Of a stretch of 64,000 bases of DNA, positions 33,487-44,917 are shown piece after piece. The notes under the pieces are model-generated. The model was not told where the DNA came from, searched no databases, and saw nothing but the letters and a program-made list of their open reading frames with translations. The position numbers were made by a program, and so were the translations under genes. Position 1 is the stretch's first letter, and every line of letters starts with the position of its first letter. The stretch lies in NCBI GenBank assembly GCA_037176885.1, contig JAWWNJ010000086.1:992001-1056000 (forward strand), written 5' to 3'. This stretch comes from Favolaschia claudopus (Eukaryota; Basidiomycota; Agaricomycetes; Agaricales; Mycenaceae).

Positions 33487-34347
33487 TGATGAAAGATGCG
33501 TGCGGGTCAACTTCCCCTTCCACAGCGGCAAAAAGTGCTCCTTGAAGACCAAGCCAACGTGGATCGGGAGGGAGTGACCGAATAAGTATGTTCTTCAACA
33601 TCTTGTCATCCGCAGTTCCCCCCAGCATTCTAACCACATTCCCCTTGTTGCGAATGATGTTAAGTAGAACATCAAGATCGTTCCGCGATGATCCTGTGAG
33701 CTTGATAGACTGGAGCTCGCTCTCAGCAAGTGAAAGTGCGGCGTCGCTTTTCTTTGCGCATGCCTGGATCACAGAATCCCAGCACTCCTTTGCTGTACCA
33801 TCGCGCTTCACGCCCAAGCCAATTGGGTCGATGATGTTGGTAACAATCAGAGAGCGAAGAACACCGGCGCGGTAGATCCATTCCTCACGGGACGGCGCGG
33901 TCGAAAAGACGGGTGTAGGGTCAGGCGCGGCGGTGCCGGGGGGTTGGGTGACGAGGGGAGGCATTGATATCGTGCCGTTGAGGTATCCTGCCAAGCCTTT
34001 GCTTGCAGAATGCTCCTCGATGAGTACACTGAATGTGGGGTAGTTGGATTTACTGTACTATTTCGACCATAGATTCACCGGGTGTGACATGTTATTGTTT
34101 AGATTCAACTTTCCGATGATTCAACTTTGATGAAATTCCCTTTTTGGGCGATTTTTCGCATTTTGCCGATCAATTTTGATGGGAAAATGGGCCAAAATTG
34201 CCTTGTGACGTGTTACGAAAACTAAATAGCTTCAATTCAAAGGTCGATGTGACGCGTTACTTGAATCTACGGTCGAAATAGTACAGTATTGGCTTGGAGC
34301 TTTTCCGTTACCAATAGGACAGGGAGGTTAATCATTTGGGACGCCAT
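33487..34347 (-). pseudogene. Copia Gag, split by a MITE
   Basis: ATG at 34347 opens MASQMINLPVLLVTEKLQAN. A 234 bp MITE intervenes, and beyond it the frame resumes SNYPTFSVLIEEHSASKGLA, then GYLNGTI, AKECWDSVIQACAKKSDAAL and KNILIRSLPP. This is the N-terminal copia Gag (UBN2-type) fold. The coding similarity fades near 33490 and no knuckle or pol follows, so the element is 3'-truncated. A primer-binding-like site lies about 70 bp upstream (34418-34435). Without the MITE and one TA copy the frame is continuous. Confidence 0.85.
34053..34286. mobile_element. CTGTACTATTTCGACC MITE (234 bp, TA target)
   Basis: Inverted ends CTGTACTATTTCGACCATAG and, reversed, CTGTACTATTTCGACCGTAG, flanked by TA (34051-34052 and 34287-34288). 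It sits in codon ~20 of the copia gag. A nearly identical copy, inverted, is at 51581-51808. Confidence 0.9.
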
Positions 34348-34417
34348 CGAGGCCAGTCGGTATGATTGTGATGAGTTGTAGATGGTAAGTGAGTCGTTTG
34401 GATTGAGTCAGTTAGAA

Positions 34418-34435
34418 GGCTCGGGGCCCATAACC
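34418..34435 (-). promoter_or_regulatory. Copia primer-binding site, half-tRNA type
   Basis: On the minus strand GGTTATGGGCCCCGAGCC precedes gag. It is almost the same as the site at 1795-1814. Confidence 0.6.
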
Positions 34436-34569
34436 TAAAGTAAGAACAAAGTAGTAAGATCTCGGTCGGGGACACGATGGGGTTACTATTAATTCTATCA
34501 TGATCAGCAGCTGAGTTGAGAATCTAGGGATAAGGAATAGTATAGTAATAAGTGAGCTGCACCGGAGAA

Positions 34570-35260
34570 GCGAGGCAAAGAATATTTTTTGGTATATACC
34601 ATATCTCAACAGCTGATACCTGTCATGAGGCTGGAACAATATTAACTTGTGTGGCAAGCTACCATGAGGCCCTTTGGGGGGTATAATACTCTTATGAATC
34701 ATGAGCTAGCCTCAAGATGTAGATGTAAGGCAGAATATTAGTTTTGGTTCTAATAAGATCAATAAGCTCATTCCAAAGTAACCAGGTGAATGATATTTTC
34801 TTGCTGGATAGCTGACTCTTCCTCTGGAGAGGAATTATTTTTTTTATTCTGGGGATAGCTCAAATCCTAGGCCTAGGGATAATAACATTGTGAATAGGCA
34901 CGAGCTTTGCCGCACACCTACAGGGTAAATAATAGTATTTTCACCTACCGTTCTTGTCAGCTCATTGCTGGAAATTAGGGTACAATAATATTGTGATTGC
35001 CATAATGCTGAGGGAGCTGATACCTGACAGCTAGGTCAGAAAATATTATTTCTGGCCGTTGATGGTAAGCTCAGGTCTGCTGTATAAGGTGCATAATAAT
35101 ATCTTTGACCGGCACCTACCTTCCTGGGGTAGTACTATTTTATTATTCTGCATTCCATACGCTAAAAGTATGTCATCAGCTTGCGCTTAGGCCTCCAGGC
35201 AAATAATATTAGTTTTGGCCCACAAAAATAATATTATGTGCCCAAAGGATAGGGATCAGC
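34570..35260. repeat. Degenerate ~52 bp tandem repeat array
   Basis: An AATAATATT-like box recurs at about 34582, 34639, 34683, 34734, 34793, 34848, 34881, 34930, 34987, 35045, 35093, 35140, 35205 and 35230. Most are followed by an AGCTSA/AGCTGATACCT box and a CC..GG tract (for example GAGCTGATACCTGACAGC). Spacing averages about 50 bp. The array may lie in, or next to, the LTR of the copia whose gag is at 33487-34347. Confidence 0.6.
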
Positions 35261-37122
35261 TGCGAATCCGGCGGAATCCGGGGAGCCCTATCATCTAGCC
35301 ACTAATTATTCGTAGGGGACCTGGTATCTAGGTCAGTATGGACTGCATATTGTGTGGCGGCGGTATCTTTCCTTTTACCTCCACTTGAATCCACGTATAC
35401 GACAAAAACATCCTCGTTTTCTCGTCTCTGCCATGTAAAGGATCACTCCATCGTCCTCCTCGACGGGTATTTCATAATGTGGAGAAGAGCGCCGTAAGTT
35501 CGAGCTTATGATTTTGAACCAGCTTGAAGGTCATGTGGAGAGCAGAGGATTAGATACGGCGTTAGATATTTTCGGATGTTTGAGTTCAACTTTGAAGTGC
35601 AATTCGTGGTGAGCAGAATTAGCTCGACAGTCGCGTCGTAAGCAATCTTTAAGTAAACGCAAACGCACTATACTTGTCCAAATTCGAGGTGATACCCAAG
35701 CGGCTGAATATATGATTTGCTTGACTCAAACATGTGTTTTCTCTGTCGTAGGCCGGGTTACTATGGTATTCTCGGGGTTTTCCGACCATTCTACTGGGTA
35801 TTCTTCCCGCCGGGGATGAAAAAATGCAAAAAAGGAAAGACTACCGATTGATCTCGGCAGAGTCCAGGCACTTAGCTAAACTTTGCAGGTTCAACTAGGT
35901 TGGTACTGGGCTGGTACCTACTACCTTGTAAGCTATAAAATCAATGCGGAAGCCCTGCATAGGTATTCTTTGTTGTCAAAATATTATGTGCTGTGAAGAG
36001 TAATTAATGTGATACAATTTATGCTCCCCAAATTCTCAGCCGCGACCGCGTCAAATACGTTGAGCAATGCGCCAAAAATCATACTTTGTAATCTATGAAT
36101 GTGAATTTCAGCCCTGGGACCATCGTCCTTCTCCTCGAGCTCCGTGTGCCAATAATTTGAATAAATGAATTTGAATCAATCAGTTCAACTAAGCTTGATA
36201 AGAAAGATTCAACAAAGAGCTCATAGATCGAACTCTTCCCTGCTATTCCCTCTGTGTGATTCCCATTTTTCAAGCCTTGCGAGTGAATGGAAGGCCCGAC
36301 TCGGAGCTTTACGAGGTAAGTACTAGTAAAGTAAAATGATTCGACTCAGAGTTGAGAGTCTGACCTGTCATTTTGAAGCTGATAAATATTTCTACGGCAA
36401 ACTCACCAGCAGCCGTTGTCTGCGTGACCATTGCATCGACTTGCGCTGAGGACCACGTCGAGAGAACCAGGTATAAAAGCTTTTTTCATTGATTATTATT
36501 TGCTTGAAGTTGTAAGGTCCGCCATATGTGGACAGTGGTTTCACAGTTGTCGAGGTTGGATTTGAGGTTTTGGATCCTTGTCTTGATCTAGCCGAGCAGC
36601 CGACCCCCGGAATTGATCCGCTTGCTCGTGAGTCGTCGCTGGCGGCCAGCTCTTTGCCTTTGCTCTCCCTTGTGCTAAACATCTCCCAGCTTTCAAATTC
36701 ATGTAATATGGTCAAAAATGAGTTGGGGAGATAATCCTCAAAAATTCTGGCGCGTGCTTTCACCGTCATCCACTGAGTTTTCACAATCCTTTGCAATATC
36801 TTGCAGGAAATGTTCAAGGGCTAGAATGCTTCAAGAAATTGTGCCCCTTTCTATTCATTCAAGGTTTCTTCAACTGAGTAAATGCGTGAAGACGGGGAAC
36901 ACAACGACTTCGGCAGCATCGTATCATGATTTCATCACGACATTAGTGATGGCCAATTTTTAATTGAATTTATTTTGTCGTTTTCTCTGACCTACATCTG
37001 CTGAAAGAAGTCAACAAATCCAGATTCAGACTAGGTTATATGCCTCAAAATCCATAATTAAAAACCACAAAACAGTCGCTAAACCACGAACGCTAACCAA
37101 GATCAGTGTCAAAACCTCAGAC
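35261..37122. other. Unassigned region
   Basis: The longest frame, 36392-36817 (-, 141 codons), has basic and serine-rich parts and no motif I recognise. No clear repeats. Confidence 0.3.
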
Positions 37123-37124
37123 TA

Positions 37125-37579
37125 TGGTGCGCTCGGCCTAAACACCACCAAATAGGTCCCATCATTGATGCGATCATTGATGTCTCAAATCGACCGAAGG
37201 ATAAATTTGAATTGTATTTTTTGCTGCACAATTGGGGCCAGGCAGAGTTAAAACATACCAGGAAACCTCAATTGGTGTAGCAGCGAGGTCACAGAGGTCT
37301 CTGAGAGCATATAAAATGAGGGAGTAGATCAGTGGTGACCTAAATTAGGCATGTTCCGTAAGCTCACATGACTGATTGATTGATTGCATCACTGATGTCT
37401 CAAATCGGCCCCGCGGAAAAAGTATTTATTGTGAGTTTTGAGCGGATGAAGAATCCCTCTTGAGGGATTGTACTACTATCTAATCGGAGTGTTTTGGCCA
37501 AAGGATCAGTCGTGGGAAGGATTTGATCAGGTGGAATAAATTTCGTTCTTGTTTGGTGGTGTTTAGGCCGAGCGCACCA
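37125..37579. mobile_element. TGGTGCGC-family MITE, intact (455 bp)
   Basis: Inverted ends TGGTGCGCTCGGCCTAAACA(CCACCAAA), flanked by TA (37123-37124 and 37580-37581). ATGTCTCAAATCG occurs near both ends as a subterminal direct repeat. This is the reference copy for the truncated one at 10629-13099. Confidence 0.88.
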
Positions 37580-37581
37580 TA

Positions 37582-38077
37582 CAACCTCGGCAATGAGCAA
37601 AACCTTCAACGTCAAACTTAATTGCCACATCAAATAATTTTCAACGATAAATAACGTCATAACTAGGAGGAGAGTACTTAGATGGTTGAACGAAGGCGGC
37701 GCTATGGCACATATACTGTGCAAAAATTAATTTGTGGTTACAACCCACTGCAAACAGGCTTTTTGGATACAACTTTGTCTAACTCACAACTTTTGAACAC
37801 AACTTACATCTTGGGAACAACTTACAACTTTCAGGGGTACAACTCAATGCTCACTTCCATTTCACGTCGAATGTTACTTGCATGTCTTCTCCTCAAATAA
37901 TTTATTTTGTCTTCGTTAACAAGTTCGATCAAGTCATGCCGGGCTCGGCATGCTGCTGCTATCATCGGCAAGACCACCCCATCAATAGGCCAAAAGAACA
38001 AATGTGCTCTCGTATTAACTACGATTTCGGCAACAAAGTTAACGATGGAGAGATAGTGATAGAGGCATGTGGTGAAC
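37582..38077. other. Unassigned spacer
   Basis: A short repeat of ACAACTT(ACA) around 37738-37835 (ACAACTTTGTC, ACAACTTTTGA, ACAACTTACAT) is the only pattern seen. Confidence 0.35.
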
Positions 38078-38079
38078 TA

Positions 38080-38135
38080 TGGTGCGCATCGCCTAAACAC
38101 CACCAAACAGGAACGAAATTTATTACACCAGTTGA
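38080..38135. repeat. TGGTGCGC-family MITE end
   Basis: TGGTGCGCATCGCCTAAACA(CCACCAAA)CAGGAACGAAATTTATT is the reverse of the right end of the intact copy. It directly truncates the copia gag to its right. Confidence 0.8.
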
Positions 38136-38651
38136 AAGGTAAGACTGGTAGTTGCGGGGAAGGGAATTCACGATGCGGGTCGCGTACTGACTGTCAGACA
38201 TAATGACGCCGACAGCAATGAGGTTCAAGTATTTGTCGGCCAAATTGATTTCGAGGTGAGTGCGAACATTATCCTTGTCGCCGCAATTACAGTTATCGAA
38301 ATCTGCCTGTAGGGACGCAACGACGTGGGCGCTGAGGGCGGTGACCTTGTTACTGATATACTCCCACATTTCGGCGACAGTGGGGCGTTGATCAGCCTGC
38401 AAGAACATAGAGTCCTCGAGTCGTTGGGTAAGAAAATTCCTAGCTTCAGATTCGTGCTTCATCCATAAGTCAATTTCCGCTTGCGCAGCAGGCGGGGTCG
38501 GTTTGGGGGTGGTACCATCAAAATGCCCCCAGAGGACTTTCGAATTGACGAAATTTTTGAAGCGTTTAGTGAAAATGAGCCAGTTGGATCCATTGGACAG
38601 AAGCGTAGGAACCTTGGACATAGAGGTGAGGTCGGCAGTGATTGTCGTCAT
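38136..38651 (-). pseudogene. Copia Gag N-terminal fragment
   Basis: ATG at 38651 gives MTTITADLTSMSKVPTLLSN. NWLIFTKRFKNFVNSKVLWG, TVAEMWEYISNKVTAL and NSLPRNYQSYLST are typical of the copia Gag fold (UBN2). Coding is lost at the MITE end near 38135. It belongs to a different lineage from the other two gag genes. Confidence 0.85.
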
Positions 38652-38742
38652 GATGACTGAGTACGCGGGGGATATGGGAAGAGTGTCGGGAGAACAACAA
38701 GCAGGCTAGTACGAGTAGAGCAAAGCAAGTACGCAGGCTGAG

Positions 38743-38760
38743 ACGCGGGGCCCAATAAGC
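38743..38760 (-). promoter_or_regulatory. Copia primer-binding-like site
   Basis: On the minus strand GCTTATTGGGCCCCGCGT follows CACAACA, a plausible LTR end. It resembles the other two half-tRNA-type sites, with one extra T. Confidence 0.5.
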
Positions 38761-39060
38761 TGTTGTGATTAGAAGCTAAACAAATAATACTCAGAGTTGT
38801 TTAGCGAGAGAAACAACGTCTATATTCACCTAAACAAATAATACTGCGAGTACATGAGTGACGAGCAGATAAATAAGTAAGTAGAGAAATACCTCAGAGT
38901 TGTTTAGCGAGAGAAACAACGTCTGAGGAACTACAGAATCCGAGTCCGTATAAACAGTACAAGAAGCTGTACGAAGCTGTAAGTAAAGCAACAGCGGCCG
39001 TAGTCATACAAATACAGCAGTGAGTGATACTGCAATTGAAAAGAGAAAATTCGAGTCATA
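38761..39060 (-). repeat. Probable copia LTR with internal hairpin duplication
   Basis: This stretch lies upstream of the primer site. A block containing CAGAGTTGTTTAGCGAGAG then AAACAACGTCT occurs twice (38791 and 38895), about 105 bp apart, and each can fold through GTTGTTT/AAACAAC. CTAAACAAATAATACT also repeats. The outer boundary is not defined. Confidence 0.5.
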
Positions 39061-39296
39061 ATTACTGTAGGCTGTAAAGCCAAGTGCGCGACCATAACAC
39101 AGCGCTCGGGCGTCTAGAAGCGGCGGTTGCAACTTCAACAGCCACTATCTTATCCCATCCATGGGTCCTACAAATATTGGCTAATATGCCGCGAGGCGGT
39201 CATCCAGTCTCGAGAAAAAATAGCCACCGGTGGCTACCGCAAACTCTCTAATATGCTTCCCTGGGTGAGAAGTGTATAGGTTCTTTCCAAGCCGGG

Positions 39297-40486
39297 CACT
39301 GTGAGAAGTATTTGTCATGAAATTCAAGATCATCGTCTTGAAATTCAAGATTCCTGACGTTTCGTTAGAATACACGTCATGAATTTCAAGACTGGTTTCA
39401 TGATGCTCCAAAACTTCTAAAAGTTACAAGGTGTGATACCGCACTCATATTCAACTGTGGGACCACATTACAGGTTAATGCATATAATTCTCTTTCAAAA
39501 AGTGACATAAAAATCTTGAACCTGCATTCACGACGAAACATCACGAATTTCGGCCTCGAAAAACCAGCAAATTTTTTGTTCAAGTCCTGCGGCCGAGCTG
39601 CCGAGTCAATGACGTCACTTACAGCATTGCTCCACATCCGTAGCACACATATGCTGCGGCCGCTCACGACGCCTCTTGTCTCCCCCCACCATGACCTCCC
39701 TCCAAGTCACCATCGTAGAGCGCCGCCGCCGCCGCCACTCTCGCCAACACACTCTGCTGCAACGGACCACGCTTCTTTCCCTACGTCACCGCCCTCTAGG
39801 ATCAATCCACACCGCCGTAACCGAACTAGATCGCTCTGCAGTGCGCAACACTCTCAAAAGGATTAAGGGGTGGCGAAGGATGAGCCGGGATGAAGTGGCA
39901 GGGCAGGGTATTATCGTGAGTGATACTGCGAGAGTGCATTGCAGCTCATTAATGCGCTCTTTCCCTGTCGTGGTAACTTGGCTCTTCGATGACGACAGAG
40001 CATTCAGTGATCTGTCTAACGCGGTGAGTTACTTCCCTTCTCTATCTACATACCTCTTTTTCATTCTCCGTAGTGTCACATGTCTTTCCGAGCCACGCAA
40101 GCTGATCAAGTACGGCTGATCGTGATGGTGGCGAGATTTTGAAGGTCAGAGTATTATACTAGTAGTACTGCAACTGTATCGTCCAGTACTTGAAATATAT
40201 CCTGTTTTATACCTCTTCCATGGAGTTTGATAAGGAGTAAGGCGTCGGGATAGCTGGCTACCTTGGTTGTACTTCCGGACGAATCATTGCTAAGATCATG
40301 ACAGAATGTCATGAAAAAACGTTAGGAACGGGCCCACAGTCGTTAGGAATTTCAGGACCCCGGATCATAACGTTTCGTCATGAAATCCGACAAAAGATCA
40401 TGAAATTCAACACAAATGACGACGAAATACCTAACACAAGGTCCTGAACAACATCATGAATTTCAAAACCTTCCCTCTGCACAGTG
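39297..40486 (+). mobile_element. CACTA-like non-autonomous element 2 (1190 bp)
   Basis: Ends CACTGTGAGAAGTATTTG and, reversed, CACTGTGCAGAGGGAAGG lie between perfect 3 bp repeats GGG (39294-39296 and 40487-40489). Many ATCATGAAATTCA/TGAATTTCATGA subterminal motifs. It shares the block GCTCCACATCCGTAGCACAC (about 39630) with the element at 7463-8637, in the opposite orientation. No transposase. Confidence 0.75.
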
Positions 40487-40519
40487 GGGCTAAATACTGG
40501 TGCTGTGGGGGCAAATACT

Positions 40520-42880
40520 GGCTTATGAATTATGTCTGTGGAGAGCCGGGGGAATTCAAGTTTTCAAGTTGCGAAAAGAGAGAAGAAAGAGAGAGAAAAG
40601 GGAGAGACTCACTATCTACTCGTCATCACAGAAAGTAACCGGAAATTTGATCGGTTTGGGCCAAATTTGTAGTTTTTTGTGGTGAATTTTTTATGAACAT
40701 AATGTTTGGCATCTACTGACATCTCATGCACTGGTCATCTCAGCCAGGAAGATTCAGTACAGCTCGTAGACTGATAATAACTTTGGCACTTGTGATTTTG
40801 CGCAATTCGACAAAAGCGCAGCATTGGACAATGATTTTGGCACATAGTTATGAGTTTGATACTCTTGGGTAGTAGATATGTATGGAATGATTCCACAGCA
40901 CAAGAATTGGACCGGAAAGCTAAGTGCAAATGCAAAGTCTAGGCAAGTTTTGTCCGAGGGCACACAACAAACATAAACAGATTTGCGTGCTGCAACATTT
41001 TCACAGCTGAAAGTCATACTTTGAAGGGCAGTTGCTTCCAAACTGTCTGTAACTACAAGATAAGACGCTGAACTAGTATTATGCGTCATTCGTGTACCTT
41101 CCAACAGTTTCATTTCGAACCAAAACCACAATTTCAACAATTCTGGCTAAGATCTTTGCATGCACCTTTTTTTGCCAATATTGCAGGTTGAAGGTCATAC
41201 AAAAGGCTGCTCAGGGTACCCCTAAGTCTGGACAACTACCATATCACACCACAATCACCCTACATGCGTCTCAAACAGGGATTTGGTTATATTCTCTGCA
41301 TTATTCACAGTCAAACTACTGCAAACCGAGGCACTCTCGAATTTGTGCAGACTCCTGGTCAACGTATACAACGGCAATCTTCTTCAAACTCATACGGGGT
41401 AAATGGAACATACCAAACTACAATATAGGATACAAGTTCCGTGAGAAAAACACGTGACCGCGTCAAAATAGCACAATTTCCGGTTACTTTCTGTGATGAC
41501 GAGTATCTAGAGGCCTGGTCCCCAAAAACTAGGGCTCCAAAGTCCCTGTAGCCCTCAGCAGAGCGAATGCAATCTTGATTTCTTATGCCCTGATTAGGCA
41601 GATCAGAAGAATTCAAAATATGGTAAGACGTATGTCCTTTCGGAGCAGCTTCCTCCTTGGGACATAATCTCAGCCAATCAAATTCAAGATCTCCTCGGAA
41701 ACGCCGTTCTCACAGTGAGTCCGAAAAGGCCGATGAAGCACTTTGGACGTTGAATTTGGTCGTTTTTACTTCAAGACTCAAGATCCAAGCGTATCTTTGG
41801 GATCATATGATGTCTGAAGCTATACAGCACTCAACCGGGGGCACTATCTAATTTTCCCGGTCCGAAAAGTCCAAATAATCTCGCAGAACAGTAAGTGTTC
41901 AAAATTACTAGTACACTACAAGAGCCGGTTCGTATGCAGCCTGAGTTCTCGGTTCGCCTTCAAACTTTAGATCGAGATAACAATTATTGGCGGGTGAGTT
42001 CTTGTTTCACAGACTTACCTTAGGCAGTGCGCGAGCTCGACGGCACTCTATTTTGGATCAGCCTCTGAGCTACATCTTCGTTCGCTCCCCTGTGTTTTGA
42101 CGAGGAAATATGCATATGCGCGATAACTTGAAGCTCGACTTGAGCTCGACAAGTTATGATCTCAGCCTCCATTTGCGTGAATTCAGGCTCACCAAGTCGA
42201 GGCTTGGTGCCAATAAGCTTACAATTTCACCAGTGGTTCAGTTGACAACTTGGAAGCAGTTCAAATATTGATATTTTTTGCGTTCAACTACACTGTACAC
42301 ATTCATCTCAAATCCTGGATACCTGGTTTTTCCAATGCATACGAGGTACAATCGAACGATGGCTAGCACAGTTGGCATTCAAGTATGAGCAAGCCATATT
42401 ATGGAACACGAGCAAAAACACGTACCAATATTCTGAACTGCGCCATCCTCAGCAGGTAAACTCCCAATTAATATGCCTCCCCATGAAGTTCTGGAGCGAA
42501 ACCACTCGCGGTTTTGCTGGCTGACGAGTTCAGTACCAGTATGTCTTCAGCCGTGGCATTCTGGGCACCAAGTGAGGCCGGTGCATTATTGTTGTACGGT
42601 CGAAAGTGGGGCGGCGGATGATGGGCTGAGAGAAGGCAACCAGATGAGAATGAACAGGGTTCCTGTGCGTTCGTTGTCTTCCGGCATTCCTCCTTGGTCC
42701 GCCGTGCATAACTTGAGCACCATTTTCGGAGAAGACGCGTCGTCGTCGAGAGAGGGTGAGTTTGGGTGAGTGATTGATTCACATCATGTCATCCGTGTGA
42801 CCGGAACACAGTGGATCAAATCGGATCACCAGAGTATGCCTTATTCGGACATAACCCTCCACAGACATGATTAATGAGCC
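40520..42880 (-). mobile_element. hAT-like non-autonomous element, copy B (2361 bp)
   Basis: Ends GGCTTATGAATTATGTC and, reversed, GGCTCATTAATCATGTC, with a perfect 8 bp duplication CAAATACT (40512-40519 and 42881-42888). It is the inverted relative of copy A (5353-6740), carrying an 885 bp insertion plus extra interior sequence (about 41.8-42.4 kb). The minus-strand frame 42468-42782 parallels the one in copy A. No transposase. Confidence 0.88.
40619..41503. mobile_element. Nested TA-target MITE (885 bp)
   Basis: The element lies between TA dinucleotides (40617-40618 and 41504-41505). Its terminal inverted repeats are CTCGTCATCACAGAAAGTAA then CCGGAAATT, 29 bp and perfect. Copy A lacks this segment and so supplies the empty site. 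The minus-strand frame 40754-41140 has no known motif. Confidence 0.88.
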
Positions 42881-42888
42881 CAAATACT

Positions 42889-44917
42889 GCAGTAATACTG
42901 CCGCTTATGCAAGAATTAACCCATTTCGGGAATTCCGTGATCCTCTGTGTCATTCGTTCGCAGCCTGCAGTTCTTTCGTAGCTTTAATCTCAATTTCGAT
43001 CTTGGTGGCAGCTTTGTCTCCTTAGAATAAATACTCGCTGTGTCAGACTGCACTCCGAGCAAGCCGACGGGCAATTCCAGAATTTTTTTGAAGGAAAAAT
43101 TTGGCCAAGAATTCCTGAGATTTGATCATGAAAATATCACCTTGCGGCGAGTGAATGCTTTCAGAAACTTTCTGAGCATCAGAATATTCTGCCTCCGACT
43201 TCTAAATTGTTCTGATTGGGAGGGGAGGGATTTGAGGTGAGTTACAGCGAGTCTCTCATATATTCTAGGCAGGGCTTTTGTATCTCTCGTCGGCTTCCTT
43301 CCCTCCGACCTATCAGTATCTCACTAAACTGTCCTCGGGGCAACTAGCATCGATCGGACCGTATGAACGACCGCGCGCCGAACCTCCTTGATTCCTCTTC
43401 GATCTTTCCTCATTGTCCCTCCTTTGGTCTCAACCTCTGCATCCTTTTTCAGATTCAAGTGTGAGCACATCACCATGCCGGCGCTTTTGCTAGAACAGCA
43501 CATACATGCTCGAAACTCGCCGCTCTCAATCCCATTCCCCATTCTCACTTAATTCAAGTGCCGTCAACGTGAATGGAATACACATACAATGGCATTTGAC
43601 TCACCCAAGAGTGATATTTTGGTTCAACAGACAGAAGTTGGACAGACACGACATTAAATTTCCGGATTTGGTGAGATTTCGCACGGAAATCAGTGACATT
43701 GCGTCGAGAGTTCGGTTAATGTTCGCAAATTGTGCCTTAAATCCTCAAAGGTATATGAATTGAGTATTGAGGTATATTTTGTCCCACTAGATAGTTACAC
43801 CTCAATGTATCATTATGTATGCGCTGTAATTTACTCTCAATCTGTATGACAAGGGTACACCGATCCGCGAAATCCGCACCGGGGGTCGAAGTTTTTTTTT
43901 CAGCGACTTCGGCAGACCCCCCCTCCCCCCCTGTTGCCGTAATATCTCCTTATAGGGTAATTTCACGTGATGTTTTTGCGATCAAAATGGCCATAACTGC
44001 AATAATTCGGCGGCTTTGGTGTTACATGAATGGGATGTGGATGTTCTGGGTGCTTTTCAAGCTTTTGAAGTGTTGTAGCTCACAAAATAAAATTCAGCAT
44101 GGGCCCGTGACTGAACCTCCGTGGGAGATTGCCATATCCGTGATGGCTGTGTGATAGCGAATTCCCAAATCAGGGAATAATGTTTTCGTCTCTACCTCAG
44201 TACTCACTGCACCCCTCATTGTCAGAAAGGTGGAATCCGGCTCCGATTTCATTCTAGTTTCATTTTCTAAGTACATTTAAAATTTCTAATTTCGGGAGGC
44301 CCTTGCTGTATGACTTATCCCATTGGTGTTGTTGAAGACTCATGGAAGTAGTGAAGAAATGCATGGATGTACCAGCTGCCTGTAAACAAGTTTTTGGAGC
44401 ATACATTATGAACCCAAGTCAGTTTTTACATATTATCCAATTGGCACCCAAACACCGATGGTTCGGCGGTTGCCGCAAAGTCGGCAAACCGGCTTGATGG
44501 CAACTGTGAGAAACACCTTCCCTATATAGAAGGGGAGGGGGGGTCGGCCCAAGGCCTTAAAAACTTTCCCTACATCCGAACTTTTAATCCCGACACCGCC
44601 TTCCTTTTGAAAAAGCCACTGGCATGCCCCATCACCCACAGCGGCATAGACTTATGTTCATAAAGGTGCGTCGACAATATCTCATCTTTGTACATTCAAT
44701 CCCTCTACCGAAGAATTCAATGTGATTTCAAACACAACAAGCAACTGCACTCCATTGAACTATGTAGTCCCCAAAGACGCAATGAAATGGGCTTTGACCG
44801 AGGAAGATGTTGGAGTTACTCATAGCTGTGCAAGCTGTTGCGAGCTCACAGCTAGTGACGCATTCGTAGTAATCTGCGGGATGTTGCTGTTACACAGCCG
44901 AGATAATAGAAAAGGTA
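42889..44917. other. Unassigned region
   Basis: Only short unsupported frames (for example 43506-43763 + and 43819-44154 +). A C-rich tract is at about 43916-43932. No repeats were matched. Confidence 0.25.

Noticed and set aside
34570..35260. CRISPR-like array of repeats
   Set aside because: Repeats are degenerate and spacers are not uniform; the host is eukaryotic.
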